Below, in pieces: positions 1-8,523 of a DNA stretch of 64,000 bases. The notes under the pieces were generated by a model. That model ran no database searches, had not been told where the DNA came from, and saw only the letters and a list, made by a program, of their open reading frames with translations. Position numbers and translations under genes: made by a program. Source of the stretch: Halobacillus halophilus (GTDB lineage Bacteria > Bacillota > Bacilli > Bacillales > Halobacillaceae); the NCBI RefSeq assembly GCF_020171985.1, contig NZ_JAIVAL010000012.1, positions 104,413 to 168,412 on the forward strand. Direction: 5' to 3'. Each line of letters starts with the position of its first letter. Positions within the stretch are counted from its first letter, which is position 1.

Positions 1-1098
1 CGCCAATTTCTGGAGAAAGAAGCTTATCCATACTTTAAGGAGTGGGAAAAACAAAAAGCCATACCAAGGTCCTTTTGGAAAAAACTTGGGCAACAAGGAT
101 ATCTATGTCCGTGGCTCGATGAAGAGTATGGCGGATTCAATGCTGACTTTGGTTACTCTGTAATTATTAATGAAGAGATGGAAAGAGTGGGGACAGGATT
201 AATTGGCATTGGTCTGCACAACGATATCGTCGTTCCCTATTTATCCGCTTACGGGACCGAGGATCAAAAGAAAAGGTGGCTTTCGAAATGTACGACTGGA
301 GAATGTGTCACCGCTATTGCTATGACTGAGCCAGGTGCGGGTTCAGACCTGGCAGCTGTAAAGACTTCTGCTCAGAAGACAGAGGACCACTATATATTAA
401 ATGGGGAAAAGACGTTTATTACCAATGGTACCTATGCCGATTTAGTCCTGGTTGTGTGCAAGACGGATCCAAAAGCTTCCCCAGCCCATAAGGGAATCAG
501 TTTAATTGTAGTAGAGAAAGACACTCCGGGCTTTACCAGAGGAAAACAACTTGAAAAAGTGGGACTGCACAGTCAGGATACGTCTGAACTTATTTTCGAA
601 GACGCTAAAGTACCGACTTCCAATCTGTTAGGGAAAGAAGGAGAGGGTTTCTATTATCTGATGAATCAGCTTCAGCAGGAACGGCTGATCGTAGGAATTG
701 GAGCCATTGCTGCCTGTGAGCGAATGCTTGAACTTACGATCCAATATGTAAAAGAACGCCAGGCATTCGGGAGGTCGATCGCTTCTTTTCAAAATACTCA
801 GTTCAAACTGGCTGAAATGCAGACGGAAGTTGAAATAGGCCGCACCTTTCTCGATCGAACAATAGAAGCTCATATGCAGGCAGAAGATGTGGTAAAACAG
901 GTTTCCATGGCCAAATGGTGGACAACCGAACTTGTGAAAAAAGTGGCACTTGAATGTATGCAATTGCACGGAGGCTATGGATATATGGAAGAGTATGAAA
1001 TAGCCAGAAGGTTCCGTGACGCACCAGTCACAGCTATTTATGCAGGCACGAATGAAGTCATGAAATCGATCATTGCGAAGAAAATGGGACTCGTTTAG
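1..1098 (+). CDS. acyl-CoA dehydrogenase (5' end outside window)
   Basis: FAD-dependent acyl-CoA dehydrogenase, first oxidation step of fatty acid or branched acyl-CoA degradation. The frame is open from base 1, so the N-terminus lies upstream; 365 residues are visible. Family signatures include AMTEPGAGSDL (flavin/substrate region), the KERQAFGR segment and a C-terminal LHGGYGYMEEY. Near the end the motif reads YAGTNEV: Ala sits where MCAD-type enzymes carry the catalytic Glu (YEGT), as in isovaleryl-CoA and long-chain enzymes whose base lies in another helix. That placement is inference. It is followed 12 bases later by the thiolase, so it is the visible start of a beta-oxidation operon. 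The exact acyl substrate cannot be told from the sequence. Confidence 0.93.
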   Translation, partial: RQFLEKEAYPYFKEWEKQKAIPRSFWKKLGQQGYLCPWLDEEYGGFNADFGYSVIINEEMERVGTGLIGIGLHNDIVVPYLSAYGTEDQKKRWLSKCTTGECVTAIAMTEPGAGSDLAAVKTSAQKTEDHYILNGEKTFITNGTYADLVLVVCKTDPKASPAHKGISLIVVEKDTPGFTRGKQLEKVGLHSQDTSELIFEDAKVPTSNLLGKEGEGFYYLMNQLQQERLIVGIGAIAACERMLELTIQYVKERQAFGRSIASFQNTQFKLAEMQTEVEIGRTFLDRTIEAHMQAEDVVKQVSMAKWWTTELVKKVALECMQLHGGYGYMEEYEIARRFRDAPVTAIYAGTNEVMKSIIAKKMGLV

Positions 1099-1110
1099 GA
1101 GGCAGGGAAT

Positions 1111-2271
1111 ATGAAAGAAGTAGTTATCGTGGAAGCGGTTCGTACTCCGGTTGGAAAGAGAAATGGTGTATTAAGTGGGAAACGACCGGATGAACTTTTT
1201 GCGTTAGTTCTGAAGGAACTAATCGAACGGAGCCAGATAGATCCGAAGGAAGTAGAAGACGTCATTGCAGGCTGTGTATCGCAGGTAGGTGAGCAGGCGG
1301 GGGATATAGCCAGGATTTCAGCGCTGATGGCTGGATTTCCACTGGAGGTCCCCGGAGTAACGATAGACCGTCAGTGCGGGTCGAGCCAGCAGGCCGTCCA
1401 TTTTGCTTCCCAGGCCATTGCCTGTGGGGATATGGACGTAGTTATTGCCGGAGGAGTAGAAAGCATGTCACGTGTTCCTATGTTTTCCAATATGCAAGGA
1501 AGCAAGTATAGTGAACTGCTTACCGGAAAGTATGACATGATCAACCAGGGTCTGTCCGCAGAACGTATTGCAGAAAAGTGGGAAATATCGAAGGAAGAAT
1601 TGGATGCTTATGCTGCTTCCAGTCACGAAAGAGCCTTAAATGCGATTAAAAAAGGATATTTCGAAAGAGAAACGATGCCAGTGGTGGGAACGAATGAGCA
1701 GGGAGAGTCCATTAAGGTGGATGTGGATCAGGGACCAAGGCCGGGCACCACAACAGCTACTCTTTCTCAGCTGAAGCCCGCTTTTAAAGAAGACGGAATC
1801 ATTACGGCTGGAAATTCAAGTCAGATTAGTGATGGAGCAGCTGCCCTTTTATTAATGTCGCGTGAAAAGGCGGAAGAACTAGGTGTGCAGCCTAAATTTA
1901 GAATTGTTGCCCGGTCCGTAGTAGGATCCGATCCAACACTGATGTTGACGGGACCCGTTCCTGCCACGCAAAAAGTGGTACAAAAAGCCGGGCTTAGCCT
2001 CGATGACATCGATCTATTTGAAGTCAATGAAGCTTTTGCGTCCGTGCCTTTATTCTGGATGAAGGAAACAAAGGTGGAACATGCCCGGTTAAATGTAAAT
2101 GGAGGAGCTATCGCTCTCGGTCATCCTTTAGGTGCAACAGGAGCTAAACTCATGACTAGTTTACTTCATGAATTGGAGCGTATCGGGGGGCGATATGGAT
2201 TGCTTGCGATATGTGAAGGATTGGGAATGGCCAATGGCACCATTATTGAACGACTGGAGATGCAGGAATGA
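1111..2271 (+). CDS. acetyl-CoA acetyltransferase (thiolase)
   Basis: Thiolase of 386 residues, the usual family length; it cleaves 3-ketoacyl-CoA to acetyl-CoA or runs the reverse condensation. The nucleophilic Cys is C89 in DRQCGSSQQ, the NEAFAS motif is present, GHPLGATGAK supplies the active-site His, and the C-terminal Cys motif reads CEGLGMANG instead of the commoner CIGGGMG. GGAGG lies just before the ATG. The last four bases overlap the next start (ATGA), so translation is probably coupled to the SDR gene. The neighbours (acyl-CoA dehydrogenase, SDR, acyl-CoA ligase) suggest a degradative role. Confidence 0.95.
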   Translation: MKEVVIVEAVRTPVGKRNGVLSGKRPDELFALVLKELIERSQIDPKEVEDVIAGCVSQVGEQAGDIARISALMAGFPLEVPGVTIDRQCGSSQQAVHFASQAIACGDMDVVIAGGVESMSRVPMFSNMQGSKYSELLTGKYDMINQGLSAERIAEKWEISKEELDAYAASSHERALNAIKKGYFERETMPVVGTNEQGESIKVDVDQGPRPGTTTATLSQLKPAFKEDGIITAGNSSQISDGAAALLLMSREKAEELGVQPKFRIVARSVVGSDPTLMLTGPVPATQKVVQKAGLSLDDIDLFEVNEAFASVPLFWMKETKVEHARLNVNGGAIALGHPLGATGAKLMTSLLHELERIGGRYGLLAICEGLGMANGTIIERLEMQE

Positions 2272-3035
2272 TCCGTGAAGAAATCGTAGCGATTGTCACA
2301 GGCGGAGCCTCCGGTTTAGGAGAAGCAGTAGTTCGAAGTATAGTAGAGAACGGCGGGCGGGCCGTTATTGCCGATCAGGATACCGAAAGAGGAAGGAAGC
2401 TTGCTCAATCGTTAGGAGAAGCAGCTATATTTACTAACACAGATGTGACTTCTTCTGAGCAAGCGAAACAGCTCATCGACCAGGCATGCCGCGCTTTTGG
2501 CAAGGTCAACGTTCTTGTCAATTGTGCGGGCATTGCAGCTGGGGAAAAGGTGATTGGGAAGCAGGGAATTCATAAGTTGGAATCCTTTTCGAAGGTGGTT
2601 GAAGTAAATCTAATAGGCACATTTAATATGATTCGGCTGGCTGCTGAGCAGATGCAGCACAACCTGCCGAATGAAAAAGGGGAGTGCGGTGTCATTGTGA
2701 ATACTGCATCTATTGCAGCGTATGATGGACAGGTCGGACAGTCCGCCTATAGCGCTTCTAAGAGCGGGGTGATCGGGATGACTCTACCCATTTCAAGAGA
2801 GCTTGCAGAGCACGGGATAAGGGTGATGACGATTGCTCCAGGATTGTTTGATACTCCTATGTTCAGTCAGCTTCCAGAGTCGGCACGAGATTCGCTGGGA
2901 AAGATGACACCTTTTCCTAAACGACTCGGCATGCCTGAAGAATTCAGCCAGCTGGTTCTTAGTATATTGGATAACGTCATGTTAAATGGGGAGGTGATCC
3001 GTCTCGACGGAGCAGTGAGGATGCCGGCAAAGTAG
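2268..3035 (+). CDS. SDR-family 3-hydroxyacyl-CoA dehydrogenase-like protein
   Basis: Short-chain dehydrogenase of 255 residues with the Rossmann motif TGGASGLGE near the N-terminus, NCAG after strand 4 and the catalytic YSASK. The size, the long loop after NCAG and the ending resemble type II 3-hydroxyacyl-CoA dehydrogenase (HSD10-like) proteins, which oxidise 3-hydroxyacyl-CoA. That fits a place between thiolase and acyl-CoA ligase and would supply the third beta-oxidation step. The substrate is inference. It starts inside the thiolase stop codon (ATGA overlap). Confidence 0.85.
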   Translation: MIREEIVAIVTGGASGLGEAVVRSIVENGGRAVIADQDTERGRKLAQSLGEAAIFTNTDVTSSEQAKQLIDQACRAFGKVNVLVNCAGIAAGEKVIGKQGIHKLESFSKVVEVNLIGTFNMIRLAAEQMQHNLPNEKGECGVIVNTASIAAYDGQVGQSAYSASKSGVIGMTLPISRELAEHGIRVMTIAPGLFDTPMFSQLPESARDSLGKMTPFPKRLGMPEEFSQLVLSILDNVMLNGEVIRLDGAVRMPAK

Positions 3036-3098
3036 GGGTTCACGAGAGGGTTCTGAAAAATGTGTTTTATAAAAATCATATAAAAGGAGTCGATCAAA

Positions 3099-4655
3099 GT
3101 GGGAGCAACATTACGTAGCATGTTTGAACAGACGGCAGCGAAATTTCCGAACAAAGAGGGATTAGTGGATCTTCGGTTAGGTACAAGGTGGACGTTTCAG
3201 GAGTGGGATGTTGAAGTAAACCGACTGGCTAATGCCCTTAAGACCTCCGGCGTCGGAAAAGGGGATAAAGTTTCCACCATCCTGTTTAATACGGCCGAAT
3301 TTGCTACAGCCCTTTTTGCCTGTACGAAACTTGGGGCCATCTTCAATCCGATCAACTTCCGGCTGACCTCTAAAGAAATCGAATTTATTCTAAAAGATGC
3401 AGATCCTAAGGTGGTTCTTTTCGAAAAGGCTGTTGCGGATCGAATTGAGCCGTTGGTACCTGTACTTAGTGATGTAGAGTTATGGTCAATCGATGAACAT
3501 GATCTTGCTTATGCTGTCCATTACTATGATCAATTGATGGATGCTCCGATTGTCCGACCTTCCTGCGATTTAGATGAAACGGATCCCTATGCGATCATGT
3601 ACACTTCAGGTACCACCGGCCTGCCAAAAGGTGTCGTGCACTCACACAGAGATATGATTGATCAGTCTTTAATTATGACCGCCTGCCTGCAGTTAAACCC
3701 AGAGGACCGGGGATTAACCACGGCTCCCATCTTCCACTGTGCTGAACTGCACTGCGCTTTCTTCCCAAGAGTCATGATTGGAAGTACCAATGTGCTGCTG
3801 CACCACTTTGATGCTCCTTCTGTTATTGAAACGATTAAACAGGAACAGATTACGACTCTGTTTGCTGCACCTACCATGTGGAATATGATGCTCCAGGAGG
3901 ATTTCTCTCAGGAGGATTTCCAGACCCTCCGAAAAGGACTGTATGGTGGAGCGCCAATGGCACCCGCTTTAACATTACGACTGCACGAAGCGATTGGAGT
4001 ACAGCTTTTGCAGGCTTATGGTATGACGGAGATGGGGCCGGCAATTACTGCTTTAATGGAAGACGAGCAGATTTCCAAAGCTGGATCAGCGGGCCGCGCT
4101 CTCTTAAATCATGAAGTTCGGGTAGTAAGAACGAACGAGCATGGACCATCTGAACCGGAGGCTATCTGCAAACCTGGTGAACGAGGGGAAATTATTGTAC
4201 GAGGCCCCAGTATGATGGAGGAGTATTACAACCGACCGGAAGCCACAGAGGAAGCTCTGTATAAAGGGTGGTATCATACGGGAGATATTGGCTCGATAGA
4301 TGATGAGGGTTATTTATGGGTCAGTGATAGGGTTAAAGATATGATTATATCGGGCGGGGAGAATATATATTCCAGAGAGGTAGAGGATACTCTGTTTGAG
4401 CACCCTCTCGTACTTGATGCAGCAGTTATTGGAGAACCGGATGAAATATGGGGAGAGCGAGTGGTAGCCTTTATTGTTAAACAAGATGACAGCCTTAATG
4501 AACAAACCCTTGATGAGTTCTGTACCTCCAGTAACCGGCTCGCCCGGTATAAGCGACCCAGACGCTATGAGTTTGTAGATGAGCTTCCGAGAAATGCCAG
4601 CGGTAAACTTCAAAAGTTCAAACTAAGAGAAAACTTCAATTTAGTATCGGAGTAG
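3099..4655 (+). CDS. acyl-CoA synthetase (AMP-forming)
   Basis: Adenylate-forming ligase of 518 residues that activates a fatty acid to acyl-CoA with ATP. The P-loop-like motif YTSGTTGLPKG lies near residue 170, the A5 motif YGMTEMG near 305, and the hinge/A8 region GWYHTGDIG...SDRVKDMIISGGENIYS near 390-425; the C-terminal lysine context is ASGKLQK. The start is GTG, preceded by AAAGGAG. It ends the fatty-acid operon and a strong hairpin terminator follows at 4667. Chain length preference is unknown. Confidence 0.92.
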   Translation: MGATLRSMFEQTAAKFPNKEGLVDLRLGTRWTFQEWDVEVNRLANALKTSGVGKGDKVSTILFNTAEFATALFACTKLGAIFNPINFRLTSKEIEFILKDADPKVVLFEKAVADRIEPLVPVLSDVELWSIDEHDLAYAVHYYDQLMDAPIVRPSCDLDETDPYAIMYTSGTTGLPKGVVHSHRDMIDQSLIMTACLQLNPEDRGLTTAPIFHCAELHCAFFPRVMIGSTNVLLHHFDAPSVIETIKQEQITTLFAAPTMWNMMLQEDFSQEDFQTLRKGLYGGAPMAPALTLRLHEAIGVQLLQAYGMTEMGPAITALMEDEQISKAGSAGRALLNHEVRVVRTNEHGPSEPEAICKPGERGEIIVRGPSMMEEYYNRPEATEEALYKGWYHTGDIGSIDDEGYLWVSDRVKDMIISGGENIYSREVEDTLFEHPLVLDAAVIGEPDEIWGERVVAFIVKQDDSLNEQTLDEFCTSSNRLARYKRPRRYEFVDELPRNASGKLQKFKLRENFNLVSE

Positions 4656-4666
4656 CAGCTTATTAA

Positions 4667-4697
4667 AATCCCCGGGAATATTCTCGGGGATTTTCTT
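4667..4697. terminator. intrinsic terminator, probably bidirectional
   Basis: AATCCCCG pairs with CGGGGATT across a 10-base loop and is followed by TTTTCTT; the other strand offers AATAAGCTG-like A/T flanks. It separates the rightward acyl-CoA ligase gene from the convergent ligD gene and could serve both. Confidence 0.85.
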
Positions 4698-4729
4698 ATT
4701 TCCCGGGCAATAATCGACAGAAATACAGA

Positions 4730-6499
4730 TTATTTATCGCTTATTACATTTCGCAATTGTTCAATTGGCTGCTCGTGTCTTGCTTTTTCATAATTAGAAA
4801 AAGGACACCCTACTCGCTCAAGGCGTTCCACTACATTGGTAATCGTGAATGAATGAGGATCAAGATTATTGGTTACTTCATACCAGTACACAGGGGCGGC
4901 AACTGTTGCTTCTTTAGTGGCTCGAGCAGAATAGGGAGCTATTATGGTTTTGCCTTCTGCATGCTGTACATAGTCAATATACAGGCGGTTTCCCCTTTTC
5001 TTTTTGAGCCGTTCAATTGTAAAAAGGTCAGGCTCTTGTTTCACGAGCAGACGCGCAAAAGTTTCGGTCAGCTTCCTGGTTTCTTCATAACTCAAAGAAC
5101 CTTCTGGAATAGGAATATGAACTTGCATACCCTTATTTCCTGAGGTTTTTATGAAACTTTTAATGTGCAGCTTGTCCAAAAGAGGTTTTAACAGGCTGGC
5201 TGCTGATACGGCTAAGTGAAAATGGTTTTGGTCTGGAGGATCCAGGTCAATGACAATTTCATCAGGGAAATATGCCCCCGCTTTTTGAAAAGGTAGGTGG
5301 AGCTCAAGAGTCCCCTGGTTAGCGATCCACATCAGAGACGACAGGTTTTGACAGAGAATATACCTTTCTCCCGCTTCCTCAAATACATTCAGGTAATCCG
5401 GAGCATGATCAGGAAAGTGTTTTTGATAGAATGATTGCTGATTAATTCCGTCTGGGTAGCGGATTAATGTTATTTTCTTATCTTTTAGAAAATGTAGAAG
5501 ATAGGGTGATACCATTCTCATATACACTAAATAGTCCATTTTGGACAGGCCGTTCCATAATTCTTTAGAGAGATTTGTAGCTTCTACTTGTTCCGGAAAG
5601 AGAGACAAATCCCATTTCAGCTTCTGTAAAGTACAGTCGGACGGAGATAGATCAAACCGAAACTGGTGAAATGCTGGCTCTCTCATTTCACCTTTTTCAG
5701 CATTCAAACAATGGATATCAACACATACACTTGGCTCGAGCTCCCACACCTGCTTTTTTCTAGTTCCTTTCTCTTTAAAAAAATTTCGTAAAGTATGATC
5801 TTCTTCAGATGTCATGCCGTGTTTAAAACTCCCCAGAGGATAAAGGCCGTTATTTTCTTCTTCCAAATGAAGCTGGTAGTATCCGTTTGATTGGTCATAG
5901 CTTGTAAGAAATCCGGAAGCAGTTCTCCATTGTTTGGCTTTAAGCCAATGTTTGGATCTTACCCCAGCTTCATAGCGGCTGGTTTTTCTTTTCGCAATGA
6001 TTCCTTCTCCGCGATGAAGATGGACAAGATCTTCAACCTCCTTCAGGTCAGTAAATGATTCGACTGCCTGTATGCTGGAATGACGGAGGGTGTTAAGAAT
6101 TTTTTCCAGAATATGCTTCCTTTCTATGTAGGATGACTTCTCATCATTCAGGTAGTCAAACGCCATAAAGACAGCGGGTCTCTGCCTGGCCGACTGCTGA
6201 ATTTTATCTGCATTTCGTAACCTTCCTCTTTGTTGAAGAGCAGAAAAGCAAGCTTGATAAGGGGTGTTTAAGATGACGAGTTCCCCATCCAGCGTAAAAG
6301 GGGAGAGATCTGCCTCGATTTTCAACTCGCTGATTTCCGGAAACTGAGCAGTGAAATTTTTGCCATTTCGACTTGTGAGTGTAATGTTACCTTCGCTCGC
6401 ATGTAAAAGTACACGAAACCCGTCATATTTCACTTCATACATCCACTCATCACCTGTAGGAAGAGCTTCCGTTAGCGTCAACAGCATAGGTTTGACCAT
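4730..6499 (-). CDS. ligD: ATP-dependent DNA ligase D (ligase plus polymerase domains)
   Basis: LigD of non-homologous end joining, 589 residues, with the Bacillus domain order: ligase first, polymerase/primase second, no nuclease domain. The ligase adenylation motif is YEVKYDGFR with nucleophile K24; DGEL near 71-74, EGIIAKR near 165-171 and HWLKAK near 184-189 complete the nucleotidyltransferase core. In the polymerase half the metal-binding DLDP motif lies at 418-421 and TSGNKGMQVHIPI near 452-464. The size and order match B. subtilis YkoU. It is divergent from ku with about 100 bases between starts, whereas in B. subtilis ykoV and ykoU are co-directional. Confidence 0.95.
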   Translation of the reverse strand: MVKPMLLTLTEALPTGDEWMYEVKYDGFRVLLHASEGNITLTSRNGKNFTAQFPEISELKIEADLSPFTLDGELVILNTPYQACFSALQQRGRLRNADKIQQSARQRPAVFMAFDYLNDEKSSYIERKHILEKILNTLRHSSIQAVESFTDLKEVEDLVHLHRGEGIIAKRKTSRYEAGVRSKHWLKAKQWRTASGFLTSYDQSNGYYQLHLEEENNGLYPLGSFKHGMTSEEDHTLRNFFKEKGTRKKQVWELEPSVCVDIHCLNAEKGEMREPAFHQFRFDLSPSDCTLQKLKWDLSLFPEQVEATNLSKELWNGLSKMDYLVYMRMVSPYLLHFLKDKKITLIRYPDGINQQSFYQKHFPDHAPDYLNVFEEAGERYILCQNLSSLMWIANQGTLELHLPFQKAGAYFPDEIVIDLDPPDQNHFHLAVSAASLLKPLLDKLHIKSFIKTSGNKGMQVHIPIPEGSLSYEETRKLTETFARLLVKQEPDLFTIERLKKKRGNRLYIDYVQHAEGKTIIAPYSARATKEATVAAPVYWYEVTNNLDPHSFTITNVVERLERVGCPFSNYEKARHEQPIEQLRNVISDK

Positions 6500-6600
6500 C
6501 TTTAAACCTCCTCATTCTTTCCATTAGTTTGGGTTATCCCTGCTCTTTTAAACATATTTTCCCTGCATTCGAGAAAGCTATGGAAAAAGGAGTGGGCTCT

Positions 6601-7437
6601 ATGCATACAATGTGGAAAGGCACGATTAGCTTTGGGCTTGTTAATATTCCAATTAAGCTTCATGCAGCAACCGAGAATAAGGACATTAAGCTCAGACAGC
6701 TTCACGAAGAATGTAAATCGCCGATTGAATATAAAAAACGGTGCCCGGTTTGTGAAAGAGAAGTAGAAAGTCAGGAAATTGTAAAAGCTTATGAATATGC
6801 TAAGAACAAATTCGTGGTCTTAGATGCGGAAGATCTGGAAACGTTAAAAAAGGAACAGGAAGATAAAGCAGTAGAGATTTTGGACTTTGTAAAACTTGAA
6901 GAAATCGACCCCATTTATTTTGAAAGAAGCTACTATATGTCACCGAACGAGGGCGGGAGCAAAGCCTATGGATTGTTAAGAAAAGCCCTTACCGACACAG
7001 GCAAAATCGGCGTAGCGAAAATTATTATTCGTTCTAAAGAGCAGCTTGCCATTGTGCGCGTTTACCAAAATACGCTGGTTATGGAGACCATACATTTTCC
7101 GGACGAAGTCCGAGAATCTAAAGATGTTCCTAACGTTCCAGAAGAAACGGAACTAAGCAAAAAAGAAGTAAGTACAGCCGTGACGTTAATTGATCAGCTT
7201 ACGGCAGAGTTTGACCCGGAAAAATATAAGGATGAATACCGTACAGCTCTGCTTGATTTAATTGAAGCGAAAAGAAATAATGAAGAGATTACAACAGCTG
7301 CGGATAAACCGAAGCCTGATAATGTAACTGATTTGATGGAAGCTTTAGAGAAATCTTTAGAGAAAACAAAAGCGGGAACCAAGAAAAAGACAACAAAGCG
7401 AAAGTCCAGTGCAGGATCAAAGAAGAAAACCTCGTAA
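6601..7437 (+). CDS. ku: Ku DNA-end-binding protein
   Basis: Prokaryotic Ku, the homodimeric ring that binds double-strand ends and recruits LigD. The protein begins MHTMWKGTISFGLVNIPIKL, the characteristic Ku N-terminus, and 278 residues is normal. A longer open frame starts at 6529, but AAAAAGGAG lies properly before the ATG at 6601 and conservation begins there. The C-terminus (last 30 residues) is a lysine-rich tail, common in bacterial Ku and thought to bind DNA. A pair of Cys (CPVCERE) near residue 40 is seen. It is divergent from ligD; a shared spore-specific promoter, as known in B. subtilis, was looked for and not recognised. Confidence 0.96.
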   Translation: MHTMWKGTISFGLVNIPIKLHAATENKDIKLRQLHEECKSPIEYKKRCPVCEREVESQEIVKAYEYAKNKFVVLDAEDLETLKKEQEDKAVEILDFVKLEEIDPIYFERSYYMSPNEGGSKAYGLLRKALTDTGKIGVAKIIIRSKEQLAIVRVYQNTLVMETIHFPDEVRESKDVPNVPEETELSKKEVSTAVTLIDQLTAEFDPEKYKDEYRTALLDLIEAKRNNEEITTAADKPKPDNVTDLMEALEKSLEKTKAGTKKKTTKRKSSAGSKKKTS

Positions 7438-7498
7438 AAAAGGCGTCATAATAGGATTTTGTCGCATGCTTCACCTGTATTTATTCTCCGGATTGTAG

Positions 7499-7511
7499 TA
7501 TAATATATAAT
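7499..7511 (+). promoter_or_regulatory. possible -10 boxes for the fic operon
   Basis: Two overlapping TATAAT hexamers (7499-7504 and 7506-7511) lie about 30-40 bases before the antitoxin start. No convincing -35 box is seen, so this is a tentative promoter. Confidence 0.35.
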
Positions 7512-7540
7512 AGAATGATTATGGGGCGGAGGGTTTGTTA

Positions 7541-7720
7541 ATGAGTACGCGTACAGAGGAAGAGGCAGAAATTTTGATGCGTCCAGCCAAAGCATCATTG
7601 GCTGTCGAGGGACTGCGCCTCAGCCAAAAGCAAGAGACGCTTGTGAAGAAATGCTTAACCGGTGCCATCACCCATAAGGAATTTATTAAGAGGGCTTTGG
7701 AACTTTCGCGTCATGCCTAA
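7541..7720 (+). CDS. VbhA-like antitoxin of a Fic toxin-antitoxin pair
   Basis: Small protein of 59 residues. The inhibitory motif of class I Fic antitoxins, S/T-x-x-x-E-G/N, is present as SLAVEG (S19, E23, G24). In known pairs this Glu reaches into the Fic active site and blocks ATP gamma-phosphate positioning. The start at ATG 7541 is preferred over TTG 7535 because GGCGGAGGG sits seven bases before it. The end overlaps the fic start by eight bases, which would couple antitoxin and toxin translation. The identification rests on motif plus context. Confidence 0.8.
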   Translation: MSTRTEEEAEILMRPAKASLAVEGLRLSQKQETLVKKCLTGAITHKEFIKRALELSRHA

Positions 7721-8309
7721 TTCCCGATACGGCAGTGGGTCTTCCCGTTATTACTACCGGGATTCTACGGTTCTGATTAACCATTATGATATTATGGATG
7801 ACAATCAGTTACAGAGCATGGAAACGATTCTTTCTACCCAGCGATTAGCTGAATTACAGGCATTCCCTGCCCAGGGTGATTTTGATTTACGCCATTTGCA
7901 AAAGATTCATACGTATCTATTTGGGGATTTGTATCCATTTGCCGGGGAAATAAGGACTGAAAACATAACCAAAGATGGGTTTTCCTTTGCTCAAGCACGC
8001 TTTATTAGAGAAGCTGCGGGGCCATTGTTTGAAGCATTAGCGAAAGAAAACTGGGAACATATGGAACGGGAACAGCTCGCTGATGCTCTTGCTTATTATA
8101 TGGCTGAGTTAAATGTCCTTCATCCTTTTCGAGAAGGAAATGGCCGTGCACTCCGTGAGTTTATCCGCTGTCTGGCCTTAGAAGCGAAATTCGATCTTGA
8201 TTGGTCTGTGCTCCCGAGAGAACGGATTTTGGAAGCAAGCATCGAGTCTGTCCATGACACCTGTATGCTTAGACGAGTGATTGAAGAATCGTTAAGTAAA
8301 AAGAATTAA
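7713..8309 (+). CDS. Fic-domain AMP-transferase toxin
   Basis: Fic protein of 198 residues. The complete catalytic motif HPFREGNGRALR lies at residues 137-148, including the His base, the metal/phosphate-binding GNGR and the second Arg that the antitoxin Glu would compete with. A beta-flap segment (FSFAQARFI, about 90-98) precedes it. Such enzymes AMPylate a Tyr/Thr/Ser side chain on a target protein; the target is unknown (DNA gyrase and topoisomerase IV are targets for VbhT/FicT). The ATG at 7713 overlaps the antitoxin stop. A longer frame from 7662 would overlap the antitoxin heavily and is not preferred. Confidence 0.88.
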   Translation: MPNSRYGSGSSRYYYRDSTVLINHYDIMDDNQLQSMETILSTQRLAELQAFPAQGDFDLRHLQKIHTYLFGDLYPFAGEIRTENITKDGFSFAQARFIREAAGPLFEALAKENWEHMEREQLADALAYYMAELNVLHPFREGNGRALREFIRCLALEAKFDLDWSVLPRERILEASIESVHDTCMLRRVIEESLSKKN

Positions 8310-8316
8310 CTTATCC

Positions 8317-8348
8317 GCCTCCGGCTTTTATAAAGCTGGAGGCTTTAT
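8317..8348 (+). terminator. intrinsic terminator after fic
   Basis: GCCTCCGGCTTT pairs with AAAGCTGGAGGC (one G:U) and is followed by TTTATTTTAT. A second weaker hairpin, AAAACACA/TGTGTTTT, follows at 8357-8383. Confidence 0.88.
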
Positions 8349-8523
8349 TTTATCTCAAAACACACACATTCCCTGTGTTTTTTGCTAGAGTACTCCAGAA
8401 CATGGGAAGTAGCTTTTTTTACAGGAATTTGGAGTTATTTGGGGTTTGAATAAAGTTGGAAATGGGCGTAGCCTGTTGTAGGACTAATGAAAAGAAAGAT
8501 ATTTATTGAGGAGGATCCGTCAA

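Noticed and set aside
8310..8523. T-box leader before asparagine synthetase
   Set aside because: No T-box sequence or specifier-loop arrangement could be recognised; only terminator hairpins of the upstream gene are seen.
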